Below, one piece after another: positions 15,751 to 22,298 of a stretch of DNA of 23,147 bases. The stretch comes from an uncultured Rikenella sp. Lineage in GTDB: Bacteria > Bacteroidota > Bacteroidia > Bacteroidales > Rikenellaceae. Numbering within the stretch: position 1 is the stretch's first letter; every line of letters starts with the position of its first letter. Location: NCBI RefSeq assembly GCF_910579375.1, contig NZ_CAJTUJ010000024.1:1-23147 (forward strand), in the 5' to 3' direction. The notes under the pieces are model-generated. The model was given only the letters and a program-made list of their open reading frames with translations, ran no database searches and had not been told where the DNA came from. Position numbers and translations under genes: made by a program.

Positions 15751-18081
15751 CCGCCAGCTCTGGATCGTCACCGTGGCCAGCGTAATCGCCAGCACGATCA
15801 GCAGCGAAACCGCGAAAACCCACCAGTAGATCGGAGTCCGGTAGGCGAACGTCCCCAGCCACTCCCTTACACCGTACCACGCCAGCGGAGCAGCCACCAC
15901 GAAGCAGATCAGCACCAGCCGCACGAACGAGCGGTTGAACATCGCCAGAATCTCCGCCACCGTAGCCCCCATCACCTTCCGCACACCGATCTCTTTCCTC
16001 CGGTACTGCGTCTCGAAGACCACCAGACCAAAGACCCCCACCAGCGAAAGCACCACAGCCAGCAGCGAGAAGACCGTAATCAACGTCGTCACCTTCAACT
16101 CCTTCCGGTACAGCGCATCGAACACCGTGTCATAGAACTCAATATCGACCGGATAGAGCGGATCGAGCTCCGCCACCGTCCGTTTGATATGCGCCGCCCC
16201 CGCGAACGGATCTCCCTTGATTTTGATATACGCCACCGAAAGATCATACCACGCCTCCTTGCCGAACTGATAGAAACACATCGGCGCGATCTCATTTCTC
16301 AACGACGCGAAATTGAAATCCTTTACCACCCCGACGATCGGCACGAGATCGGACTGATGTCCGAACACCCGATTGTCGAGCGTCATATCGAACTCGCTCA
16401 TCGCCGTCTGGTTGAAGATAAACGCCCCCGCCCGCAGGTCGTCCTCCTCCTCGAAGTCGCGCCCCTCGACCATCGGCAGCCCCATCACCCGGCAGAAATT
16501 CCACGACACCGGCAGACACGTAAAATGAATGCTCCGTCCGTTGGACAAACCCCGTCCCCACCGCATATACGTATCCGAGCACCCGACCCTCATCCCGGAA
16601 AAAGCGACATCCTCGATCGACGCATCCTCCTTAAGCCGATTGACCAGCGTATTTTTCATCTCCGATTTCGCCAAATCGCGGCTCAAATTCACGATAACGA
16701 CCTGGTCATGATCCATCCCCGTATCCAAGCTCCGCATATAGCGATTCTGCAACTGCATGAACATCGCCGCCACGATCAGGCCCAAAGAGACCACGAACTG
16801 GAAGCCGATCAACGCCGTCCGCAGCTTACGACCCTTCGGCGAGAGACCGAACGTCCCCTTCAGCACCAGCGCCGGAGGGAACGAGGTCGTGTAGACCGCC
16901 GGATAGATCCCTGCCAGTATCCCGACGCCCAGAGCTACCCCCAGCCCCAACCAGATCACCCCACTGTAGGTCGAGAAAGAGATACCTCCCGAAATCAGTT
17001 CGTTGAAACCGGTATCCCTCAACAGGTAGACCCACAACAGAGCCAGGCAGAAGCCCAACAACGAGATGCCCACCGACTCGAAGATCAGCTCCGCCCGCAG
17101 TGTCCCGACCGGAGAGCCCAACACCTTCCGGGTATTGATATTCTTGATCCGCAACGGGGTGAGCGAAGTGGCGAAATTGACGAAGTTCACAGCGGCGATA
17201 CCGATCACCAACAGGGCGATCGACAACAATAACGTCATCGTCGTCCGGTTGCCCTTGGGCGCCGTGTCGTACCCCACCGTCTTATCGTAATAGACCTCCT
17301 CTATCGGTTGCAGGATAAAGTTCGGCTCTCCCGAAATCCAGTCCGGTTTCCCGAACGCAGCATACGCCTGCGTCATCTGCCGGGCCGCCGCCTCCGGATC
17401 GCTTCCCGGCCACAGCGTCACGAAACACCAGTAATTCTGAGCCCCCCAACTGTTTTTGTGTTCCTCCGGCGCTATTTTTTGTTTGATGCAATTGGGCACC
17501 GAGCTGTTCGCCGGGAAATCGCGATAAACCGCCCCCACCTCGACCGTACTCTTCTCTCCCATCTCGAACGTCACCAACTTGCCGATCGCCGACTCCGTCC
17601 CGAAGAACTTCCGGGCCATACTCTGCGGCAGGATCAGTTTCGTATGGTCGTCGAACGCCTCCCGCGTCCCCTCCGTCAGCTCGTAACCGAACACCTCGAA
17701 ATCGTCCGGATAGATCGTCGTGTACGGCTCGATATAAGCCACCTTCGCCCCGTTCCGCTCCAGAGAGACATACCGATTATCCAGATAACACGGCCTCATC
17801 GTCCCCTGCGCGATCGCCGGCGAGCCCGCCAGCAGCACATCGATCATCGGACGCGCCAGAATCGCCTCGTGCATCGTGCTGTCCTTCACCTCCACCCGGT
17901 ATACCTGGCGCGGATACCCCTTGTCGAACCCCCGTTCGTAGCTCACCTGCATCAGGATCACGATAAAAGCCCCGAAAGCCACGCTCAGCCCCACGATATT
18001 CAACCCGCAAGCCAGTTTGAACCGCTTGATCGTCACCAGAAAATTACGTAAAAACATCCCGTTCATCATTTTTTCATCCAT
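15709..18081 (-). CDS. MacB/FtsX-family ABC permease 3
   Basis: This protein has 790 residues if the ATG at 18079-18081 is used; an ATG eight codons later (MFLRNFLVTIKRFKLACG) is equally plausible and aligns better with permease 1. TM1 is at about 28-46. The first periplasmic domain (about 48-285) is unlike that of permease 1. The FtsX module containing LRIKNINTRKVLGSPVGTL is near-identical to permease 1. The second periplasmic domain diverges again, and the C-terminal module (YRRKEIGVRKVMGATVAEIL to the final VEAFKTE) is again near-identical. It begins 24 bp after the TolC-like gene, so the two form an operon driven from 19517-19531. The mosaic pattern suggests gene conversion between permeases 1 and 3 confined to the membrane modules, with periplasmic parts adapted to different partners or substrates. 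Confidence 0.9.
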   Translation of the reverse strand: MDEKMMNGMFLRNFLVTIKRFKLACGLNIVGLSVAFGAFIVILMQVSYERGFDKGYPRQVYRVEVKDSTMHEAILARPMIDVLLAGSPAIAQGTMRPCYLDNRYVSLERNGAKVAYIEPYTTIYPDDFEVFGYELTEGTREAFDDHTKLILPQSMARKFFGTESAIGKLVTFEMGEKSTVEVGAVYRDFPANSSVPNCIKQKIAPEEHKNSWGAQNYWCFVTLWPGSDPEAAARQMTQAYAAFGKPDWISGEPNFILQPIEEVYYDKTVGYDTAPKGNRTTMTLLLSIALLVIGIAAVNFVNFATSLTPLRIKNINTRKVLGSPVGTLRAELIFESVGISLLGFCLALLWVYLLRDTGFNELISGGISFSTYSGVIWLGLGVALGVGILAGIYPAVYTTSFPPALVLKGTFGLSPKGRKLRTALIGFQFVVSLGLIVAAMFMQLQNRYMRSLDTGMDHDQVVIVNLSRDLAKSEMKNTLVNRLKEDASIEDVAFSGMRVGCSDTYMRWGRGLSNGRSIHFTCLPVSWNFCRVMGLPMVEGRDFEEEDDLRAGAFIFNQTAMSEFDMTLDNRVFGHQSDLVPIVGVVKDFNFASLRNEIAPMCFYQFGKEAWYDLSVAYIKIKGDPFAGAAHIKRTVAELDPLYPVDIEFYDTVFDALYRKELKVTTLITVFSLLAVVLSLVGVFGLVVFETQYRRKEIGVRKVMGATVAEILAMFNRSFVRLVLICFVVAAPLAWYGVREWLGTFAYRTPIYWWVFAVSLLIVLAITLATVTIQSWRAATANPVEAFKTE

Positions 18082-18105
18082 TACCGTTCGTAAAAATTCC
18101 CCGCC

Positions 18106-19446
18106 CTACTCCGCCAACAGCGGAATCCCTTTGTAATAGTCCACCAGTTTGCGCTTCGCCTGCCACGTGAGCTCGGCATTGAGCAGCGTCGCCCGCGCCT
18201 CGAGCAGCTGGTTCGACGTCGTCTGCAAATCCAACGCACTGAGCAGCCCCTCCTGATACTTGTACCGGGCCACCTTGTAGGCCAGCAGCCGCGCCTGCAC
18301 CTGTTTTTCGGCCTGAATCCGTTCGGCATACGCCCCGTTCAGGTCCAGCACCGCCTGCTCCACCTCCACGGCAATGCGTCGCTGCGTTTCGATATGCGTC
18401 TGCTCCGTACTGCGGAGGTTGTTGCGCTGCCGGATCAGGTTGCTCGGCCGGCTCCACGCCGAGAAGATCGGCACGCTCAGACTCGCCGACACCGACTTCG
18501 ACAAGTTATCCTTGAACTGTTTATGGAACGGCGTGGCATCGTGCTTCAGGTTTTTGAAATACGACGTTCCGATCCCCGCCGACGCCGACAGCGACGGGAA
18601 GAGCATCCCCTTCGCCGTCGAGAGGTCGAGCTTCGCCAGTCGGACATTCATCATCGACATCCGGGTGTCCGGCATCATCGCCGTCGCCACATCCACGATC
18701 TCCGAGACCTCCGCCGTTTCGGGCGCCGGTTCGGCATACCGGTAGGCCGTATCGATCCGGATCGTCTCCTCTGGCGGGAAATTCATCACCTCCTTGAGCT
18801 GTAGTTCCCGCGTGCGGGCATTGTTTTCGACCTTCGTCAGGTTGTACTCATCGGCCGCCAGCGACGCCTCCAACTGCGCCACATCCGCCGCCCCGCGCAA
18901 CCCGAGCTCCTTCATGTGCCGTCCCTGCCTCAGATTCTCTCTCGAAGCCTCGACCTGCTCCCTGGCCAGCGTCCGCGTGCGCAGCGTGTACGTATAGTCG
19001 AAATAAGCCGTCAGGGTCTCCAGCGCCACATTGTCCTCCGTCTGTTTCTGCTGTTCCTCCCCTCGGAGCTTCGCAATCTTCCCCGCCCGCGTGTTGTTGA
19101 GCAGCTGCAACCCGTTGAAGACCGTGATTCCGGCATTCACCCCATAGCTGTTATTCAACGTATTGACCGTCGTATAGGCATTGGTCGACGGGTCCACATT
19201 CCGTCCGAACCCGGCCGACAGTCCGACACTTCCGCTGAGCGACGGCAAGTGCCTGAGAATAGCCTCGTGATACGACACCTTCAGGTTGGCATTGGCCAGC
19301 TGCTGCCTCACCGCCCTCGGGCTGTTCTCGATCGCATACCGCATGCACTCCTGCAAGTTCCACACATGCAGCGAGTCGTTTTCCTGTCCGTAAACGCCCA
19401 GTATGCTCAACCCGCACACCCAGGCACATGTCATCCATTTTTTCAT
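18106..19446 (-). CDS. TolC-like outer-membrane efflux protein of the ABC exporter
   Basis: This 446-residue outer-membrane factor with two OEP repeats should form the exit duct for the HlyD-like adaptor and MacB-type permeases. The ATG at 19444-19446 is chosen because it gives a signal peptide (MKKWMTCAWVCGLSILGVYG, cleavage before QEND). The longer open frame upstream would run into the sigma-54 promoter region. The first repeat starts with WNLQECMRYAIENSPR. A long helical coiled-coil region lies around 150-230, and the second repeat starts near residue 240 (ETAEVSEIVDVATAMMPDTRMSMM in outline). It ends LVDYYKGIPLLAE, as usual for Bacteroidetes homologues. It is the first gene of its unit, with permease 3 following after 24 bp. 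Confidence 0.9.
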   Translation of the reverse strand: MKKWMTCAWVCGLSILGVYGQENDSLHVWNLQECMRYAIENSPRAVRQQLANANLKVSYHEAILRHLPSLSGSVGLSAGFGRNVDPSTNAYTTVNTLNNSYGVNAGITVFNGLQLLNNTRAGKIAKLRGEEQQKQTEDNVALETLTAYFDYTYTLRTRTLAREQVEASRENLRQGRHMKELGLRGAADVAQLEASLAADEYNLTKVENNARTRELQLKEVMNFPPEETIRIDTAYRYAEPAPETAEVSEIVDVATAMMPDTRMSMMNVRLAKLDLSTAKGMLFPSLSASAGIGTSYFKNLKHDATPFHKQFKDNLSKSVSASLSVPIFSAWSRPSNLIRQRNNLRSTEQTHIETQRRIAVEVEQAVLDLNGAYAERIQAEKQVQARLLAYKVARYKYQEGLLSALDLQTTSNQLLEARATLLNAELTWQAKRKLVDYYKGIPLLAE

Positions 19447-19516
19447 CTCGATACAATTCCGTTGTTTTCGGTTCGCGCGAATCGTCGCGCCCCGCACCAT
19501 TTTTCCGCCCAGATAA

Positions 19517-19531
19517 CCACACAACGTGCCA
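19517..19531 (-). promoter_or_regulatory. Sigma-54-type promoter of the TolC/permease 3 unit
   Basis: On the minus strand TGGCACG, four bases, then GTGG. The -24 element is a perfect consensus match; the -12 element has GG in place of GC. The predicted start is near 19505, giving a leader of about 59 bases before the ATG at 19446. The operator pair begins 56 bp upstream of the -24 element. Confidence 0.72.
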
Positions 19532-19586
19532 AACCGACTAATTCAATCTTTATCAACGAATTACAATTCAAACCATTTTCCCCGAG

Positions 19587-19624
19587 TGTCTATTTTTTTG
19601 ACACTCTTGTCTATTTTTTTGACA
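19587..19624. promoter_or_regulatory. Paired palindromic operators, locus 3
   Basis: TGTCTATTTTTTTGACA occurs twice, at 19587-19603 and 19608-19624, with starts 21 bp apart. The shared core with loci 1 and 2 is TGTC-N9-GACA; here the right half lacks the TA of TAGACA. The pair lies 56-93 bp upstream of the -24 element at 19531. Confidence 0.75.
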
Positions 19625-19633
19625 ATCCTATCC

Positions 19634-19641
19634 TATCTTTG
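19634..19641 (+). promoter_or_regulatory. Candidate -7 box facing the response-regulator gene
   Basis: TATCTTTG is a perfect TAnnTTTG element on the plus strand, just beyond the operators, but without a TTTG -33 box at proper spacing. The first plus-strand gene, the response regulator, is 780 bp away across hairpins and a gene fragment. This could be the original regulator promoter, displaced by insertion. Confidence 0.25.
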
Positions 19642-19722
19642 CCCTGCCAAACGTTCATAAAAGTATCCGGTGCGACGCCTCAGACAGAGAGCGACAAAAG
19701 AATGGAGGTAAAGGCTGATGGT

Positions 19723-19882
19723 GGAAATGCGTAACATTTCCCGTCCACGGGACGTGGGGCCCGCTTGGCCGACGCGTTCGCGTCATGGCGCGCGGCCGTT
19801 ATTACTTCCCAGTTGCTCGCGCGCCGCCGCCTAAAGAAGCGATTCAACTATTTCGGCTTACCGCCGAAATAGAATGAATCGC
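19723..19882 (-). repeat. Hairpin-rich repeat element, copy 2 (inverted relative to copy 1)
   Basis: This element has the same parts as 16-149 in reverse orientation: a terminal hairpin GGAAATG-CGTAA-CATTTCC (19723-19741), a GC-rich block at 19741-19764 matching copy 1 at 22 of 24 positions, and a long hairpin at 19839-19882 (GCGATTCA/TGAATCGC outside, CTATTTCGGC/GCCGAAATAG inside). Stem sequences differ from copy 1 but pairing is kept, and the terminal loops match (YTACG). No protein is encoded here. Confidence 0.6.
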
Positions 19883-19978
19883 GCAGGCGCGCGAAAGAGA
19901 ACTGCGAAAAGAGAATATAGGATAGAGATAGCGTGCGAACAAAGAATGGCAACGATTGGGGATGAATTTGGTGCGGGT

Positions 19979-20064
19979 CGGAGCCAGCGTGGCCGGAAAC
20001 GAGCCCCGCGACGTTGCAGGCCTACGCCTGGGGTGGCTCCGGCCCGGGCGGCTCTGCGAGCCGC
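19979..20064. repeat. GC-rich hairpin cluster
   Basis: A long stem CGGAGCCA (19979-19986)/TGGCTCCG (20034-20041) encloses CAGG-CCTACG-CCTG (20017-20030). It is followed by GCGGCTC-TGC-GAGCCGC (20048-20064). The CTACG loop recalls the terminal hairpin of the repeat elements at 135-149 and 19723-19741. It lies just 3' of the broken variable-domain fragment, as read on the minus strand. It may be part of the same cassette or a structured RNA. Confidence 0.4.
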
Positions 20065-20105
20065 AGGAGGCATTTCCAAAATAATTAAAACGCAGCACCC
20101 CATCC

Positions 20106-20140
20106 GTTTATTCCGAGAGGCAACGCAACTGAAAACCGTA
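20106..20140. repeat. 35-bp inverted repeat, left arm
   Basis: This is the exact reverse complement of 22155-22189. It encodes the conserved ending YGFQLRCLSE, the stop codon and four further bases of the fragment on the minus strand. The two arms face each other across the response-regulator gene, about 2 kb apart. Confidence 0.9.
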
Positions 20141-20308
20141 ACCGCGATAGCTCGTACTGCTGGTACCGAGACCGTGCGAACTGAAATTCAAATCCATGCC
20201 GTTGACTCCATTTGTGATGGAAGACCAACTGAACCCGCTGCCGCCGACGTACATAAGATTGCCTAATTGCCTTTCGTTACCTGCATCGCGGTAGCCCGGG
20301 GCGGGGTC
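20108..20308 (-). pseudogene. Truncated variable C-terminal domain (Fib_succ_major / C-type-lectin-like), copy B
   Basis: This reads PAPGYRDAGNERQLGNL, then GFSWSS, NGMDLNFSS and the ending YRGYGFQLRCLSE-stop. It matches the end of the Fibrobacter-succinogenes-major paralogous domain seen in many Bacteroidetes surface proteins (usual ending GFSVRCV). There is no start codon; the frame is closed by TGA about 30 bases beyond the alignable part. In the neighbouring frame the DNA just upstream reads FAWAGGSLLFEAA, possibly a frameshifted continuation, since family members often have LFLPAAGYRD here. It is about 65 codons long, so not a functional protein on its own. It is paralogous to 21792-22187 and sits between the exporter operon and the response regulator. 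It could be a degraded gene, or a silent donor cassette for recombination. Confidence 0.6.
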
Positions 20309-20418
20309 ACGCGGCCTCGAACAACAGGCTGCCTCCGGCCCAAGCGAACAAGACCCGCGTCACACGCCCCCCCCGGGAACCCCATTTAGTTTATACCCAC
20401 CCATACACCGACCGAAAT

Positions 20419-21795
20419 ATGAAAAAAGAGGGAACGATCATCGTCGTAGACGACAACCGCAGCATGCTGACCGCCGTCGAGATCCTGTTGAACGGCGTCT
20501 TCGAACGCGTAGTGACCCTCAGCAGCCCCACCCGCCTGCTGAACACCCTGCGCGAAGTGCACCCCGACGTCCTGCTGCTCGACATGAACTTCAGCTCCGG
20601 GATCAACAGCGGCAACGAAGGCCTCTACTGGCTATCGGAAGTCAAGAAAGCCTCCCCCGACATCGAAGTCGTCCTCTTCACCGCCTACGCCGACATCGAC
20701 CTCGCCGTGAAAGCCATGCAACGCGGCGCCACCGACTTCGTCGTGAAACCGTGGAACAACGCCAAACTCGTCACCACCCTCCGTAATGCCCTCGCCCTGC
20801 GCCGTTCCCGCTCCGAAGCCAAACAACTCGGCGACATCAAACGCTCCTTCTCCACCGACAGCACCGCCGAGAACGCCATGTTCTGGGGCACCTCCTCCGC
20901 CATGAAACGGCTCCGCTCCATGGTCGAGAAAGTCGCCGCCACCGACGCCAACATCCTAATCACCGGCGAGAACGGCACCGGGAAAGAGATGCTCGCCCGC
21001 GAACTCCACCGCCTATCGAACCGCCGGGACGAACTGATCGTCCCCGTCGACCTCGGCGCCATCCCCGAGACCCTGTTCGAGAGCGAACTCTTCGGCTACG
21101 TCAAAGGCGCCTTCACCGACGCCCGCAGCGACCGCGCCGGCAAATTCGAAGCCGCCTCGAAAGGCACCCTCTTCCTCGACGAGATCGGCAACCTCCCCTA
21201 CCACCAGCAAGCCAAACTGCTCACCGCCCTGCAAAGCCGGAGCATCGTCCGCGTCGGAAGCAACACCCCGATCCCCGTCGACATCCGCCTGATCTCCGCC
21301 ACCAACCGCGACCTCGACCGAATGGTCGCCGACGGCAGCTTCCGCGAAGACCTCCTCTACCGGATCAACACCATCCACATCGAACTGCCCTCCCTCGCCG
21401 AACGCACCGAAGACATCGTCCCCCTCGCCGAAATCTTCCTGAAGCGCTACGCCACGAAATACAACAAGCCCTGCACCGGCTTCGACCCCCAAGCCCGGGA
21501 AAAACTGACCTCCCACACCTGGCCCGGCAACATCCGCGAGCTGCAACACACCGTCGAGAAAGCCGTGATTATGGCCGACACCGAATCGGTTACCGCCGAC
21601 GAGCTCCTGATCTCACGTCGGGAAGGTGAAGAGCCCGGCCCCCGGCCCGCCACCTTCTCAACCCTCGAAGAGATGGAACGCTCCATGGTCACCGAAGCCC
21701 TCAAGCGCCACGAAGGCAACCTCTCCGCCGTCGCCGCCCAGTTAGGCGTCACCCGCCAGACCCTCTACAACAAACTGAAGAAATATAATTTGTGA
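20419..21795 (+). CDS. Sigma-54-dependent response regulator (NtrC/AtoC class)
   Basis: This 458-residue DNA-binding activator comprises an N-terminal receiver domain (about 5-125) with acidic pair Asp11/Asp12, phospho-acceptor Asp55, Thr88 and Lys110. An AAA+ sigma-54 interaction domain follows (about 152-385) with Walker A GENGTGKE (183-190), the sigma-54-contacting loop GAFTDA (230-235), Walker B TLFLDEIG (250-257) and arginine-finger region FREDLLYRI (309-317). A Fis-type helix-turn-helix is at about 433-456 (NLSAVAAQLGVTRQTLYNKL). All parts are intact. Partners are the PAS kinase encoded downstream and RpoN polymerase. The three paired-palindrome/sigma-54 promoters of the adjacent exporter genes are its likely targets. 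No such palindrome lies directly upstream of its own ATG, and the nearby -7 box candidate is 780 bp away. Confidence 0.95.
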   Translation: MKKEGTIIVVDDNRSMLTAVEILLNGVFERVVTLSSPTRLLNTLREVHPDVLLLDMNFSSGINSGNEGLYWLSEVKKASPDIEVVLFTAYADIDLAVKAMQRGATDFVVKPWNNAKLVTTLRNALALRRSRSEAKQLGDIKRSFSTDSTAENAMFWGTSSAMKRLRSMVEKVAATDANILITGENGTGKEMLARELHRLSNRRDELIVPVDLGAIPETLFESELFGYVKGAFTDARSDRAGKFEAASKGTLFLDEIGNLPYHQQAKLLTALQSRSIVRVGSNTPIPVDIRLISATNRDLDRMVADGSFREDLLYRINTIHIELPSLAERTEDIVPLAEIFLKRYATKYNKPCTGFDPQAREKLTSHTWPGNIRELQHTVEKAVIMADTESVTADELLISRREGEEPGPRPATFSTLEEMERSMVTEALKRHEGNLSAVAAQLGVTRQTLYNKLKKYNL

Positions 21796-22187
21796 TCGCC
21801 GCGCCCGGACAGCCATGCCCCCTCCGGAGCGACTTTACGCGGGACGCCGATGTGCCCATGAACGGTACCTTCCCCTATTACTCCGACGGCGTAGCCGGTG
21901 AAAAATACACCAATGAGAACTTCAAAGCCACCAACGGTCGTCTCTACAAGGTAAGCACCTCGGGCGCGGGAACCCCGCTCGCCTGGTACCCCGCCCCGGG
22001 CTTCCGCGACGCGGGCAATAATGGGCGATTGGGCGCTCTGACGGACGTCGGCAACTACGGTTACAGCTGGGCTTCCACGGTCGGCGGTACCAATGGCATG
22101 CACTTGGGTTTCAGCGTGGCGTGGCTTAATCCCAGCACCGCGTACTACCGCGCCTACGGTTTTCAGTTGCGTTGCCTCTCGGAATAA
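21792..22187 (+). CDS. N-truncated variable-domain fragment (Fib_succ_major / C-type-lectin-like), copy A
   Basis: This open frame of 131 codons sits exactly between the regulator and kinase genes. Its only possible early start is a GTG that overlaps the regulator stop (GTGA). It has no signal peptide and no GWRxPT motif, which full-length family members carry. From about residue 70 it reads WYPAPGFRDAGNNGRLGAL, GYSWAST, NGMHLGFS and the ending YRAYGFQLRCLSE, the usual C-terminal half of the Fibrobacter-succinogenes-major domain. The last 35 bp are identical to copy B in inverted orientation while the preceding codons have diverged, including at silent sites. It might be translated by coupling to the regulator, but I think it more likely that it is an inserted 3' gene fragment or recombination cassette. 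Regulator-kinase pairs are normally adjacent. Confidence 0.5.
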   Translation: MIAAPGQPCPLRSDFTRDADVPMNGTFPYYSDGVAGEKYTNENFKATNGRLYKVSTSGAGTPLAWYPAPGFRDAGNNGRLGALTDVGNYGYSWASTVGGTNGMHLGFSVAWLNPSTAYYRAYGFQLRCLSE

Positions 22188-22189
22188 AC
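22155..22189. repeat. 35-bp inverted repeat, right arm
   Basis: This is the exact reverse complement of 20106-20140. It covers the last ten codons, stop and four further bases of copy A. With the left arm it brackets the response-regulator gene. Confidence 0.9.
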
Positions 22190-22298
22190 AGAGCCCCTAC
22201 CCGAAATAAAGACCGCAAATAAAGGCCGCCACCCCAGGCAACCGCCAATCTCTGCCTTAAACCGCCCGCCGCCCCCAACCATCATACCACACAGCACC

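Noticed and set aside
18916..19734. Plus-strand frame ending MEVKADGGNA after a good GGAGG-like sequence
   Set aside because: Most of the frame is antisense to the TolC gene; the ten-codon end after the purine-rich site stops inside the small hairpin and has no recognisable product.
19723..20064. Hairpin elements as integron attC sites
   Set aside because: The R-box/L-box layout of attC (GTTRRRY core) is not visible and no integrase or promoterless cassette array is seen.
20649..21125. The GAFTDA loop of the response regulator as a defect in sigma-54 contact
   Set aside because: GAFTDA is a known functional variation of GAFTGA in many NtrC-class activators; the Walker motifs and arginine region are intact.
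20106..22189. Copies A and B as template and variable repeats of a diversity-generating retroelement
   Set aside because: The differences are not confined to adenine positions; many are silent third-base changes, and no reverse transcriptase gene is in the window. A more remote DGR relationship remains possible and is only raised as a check.
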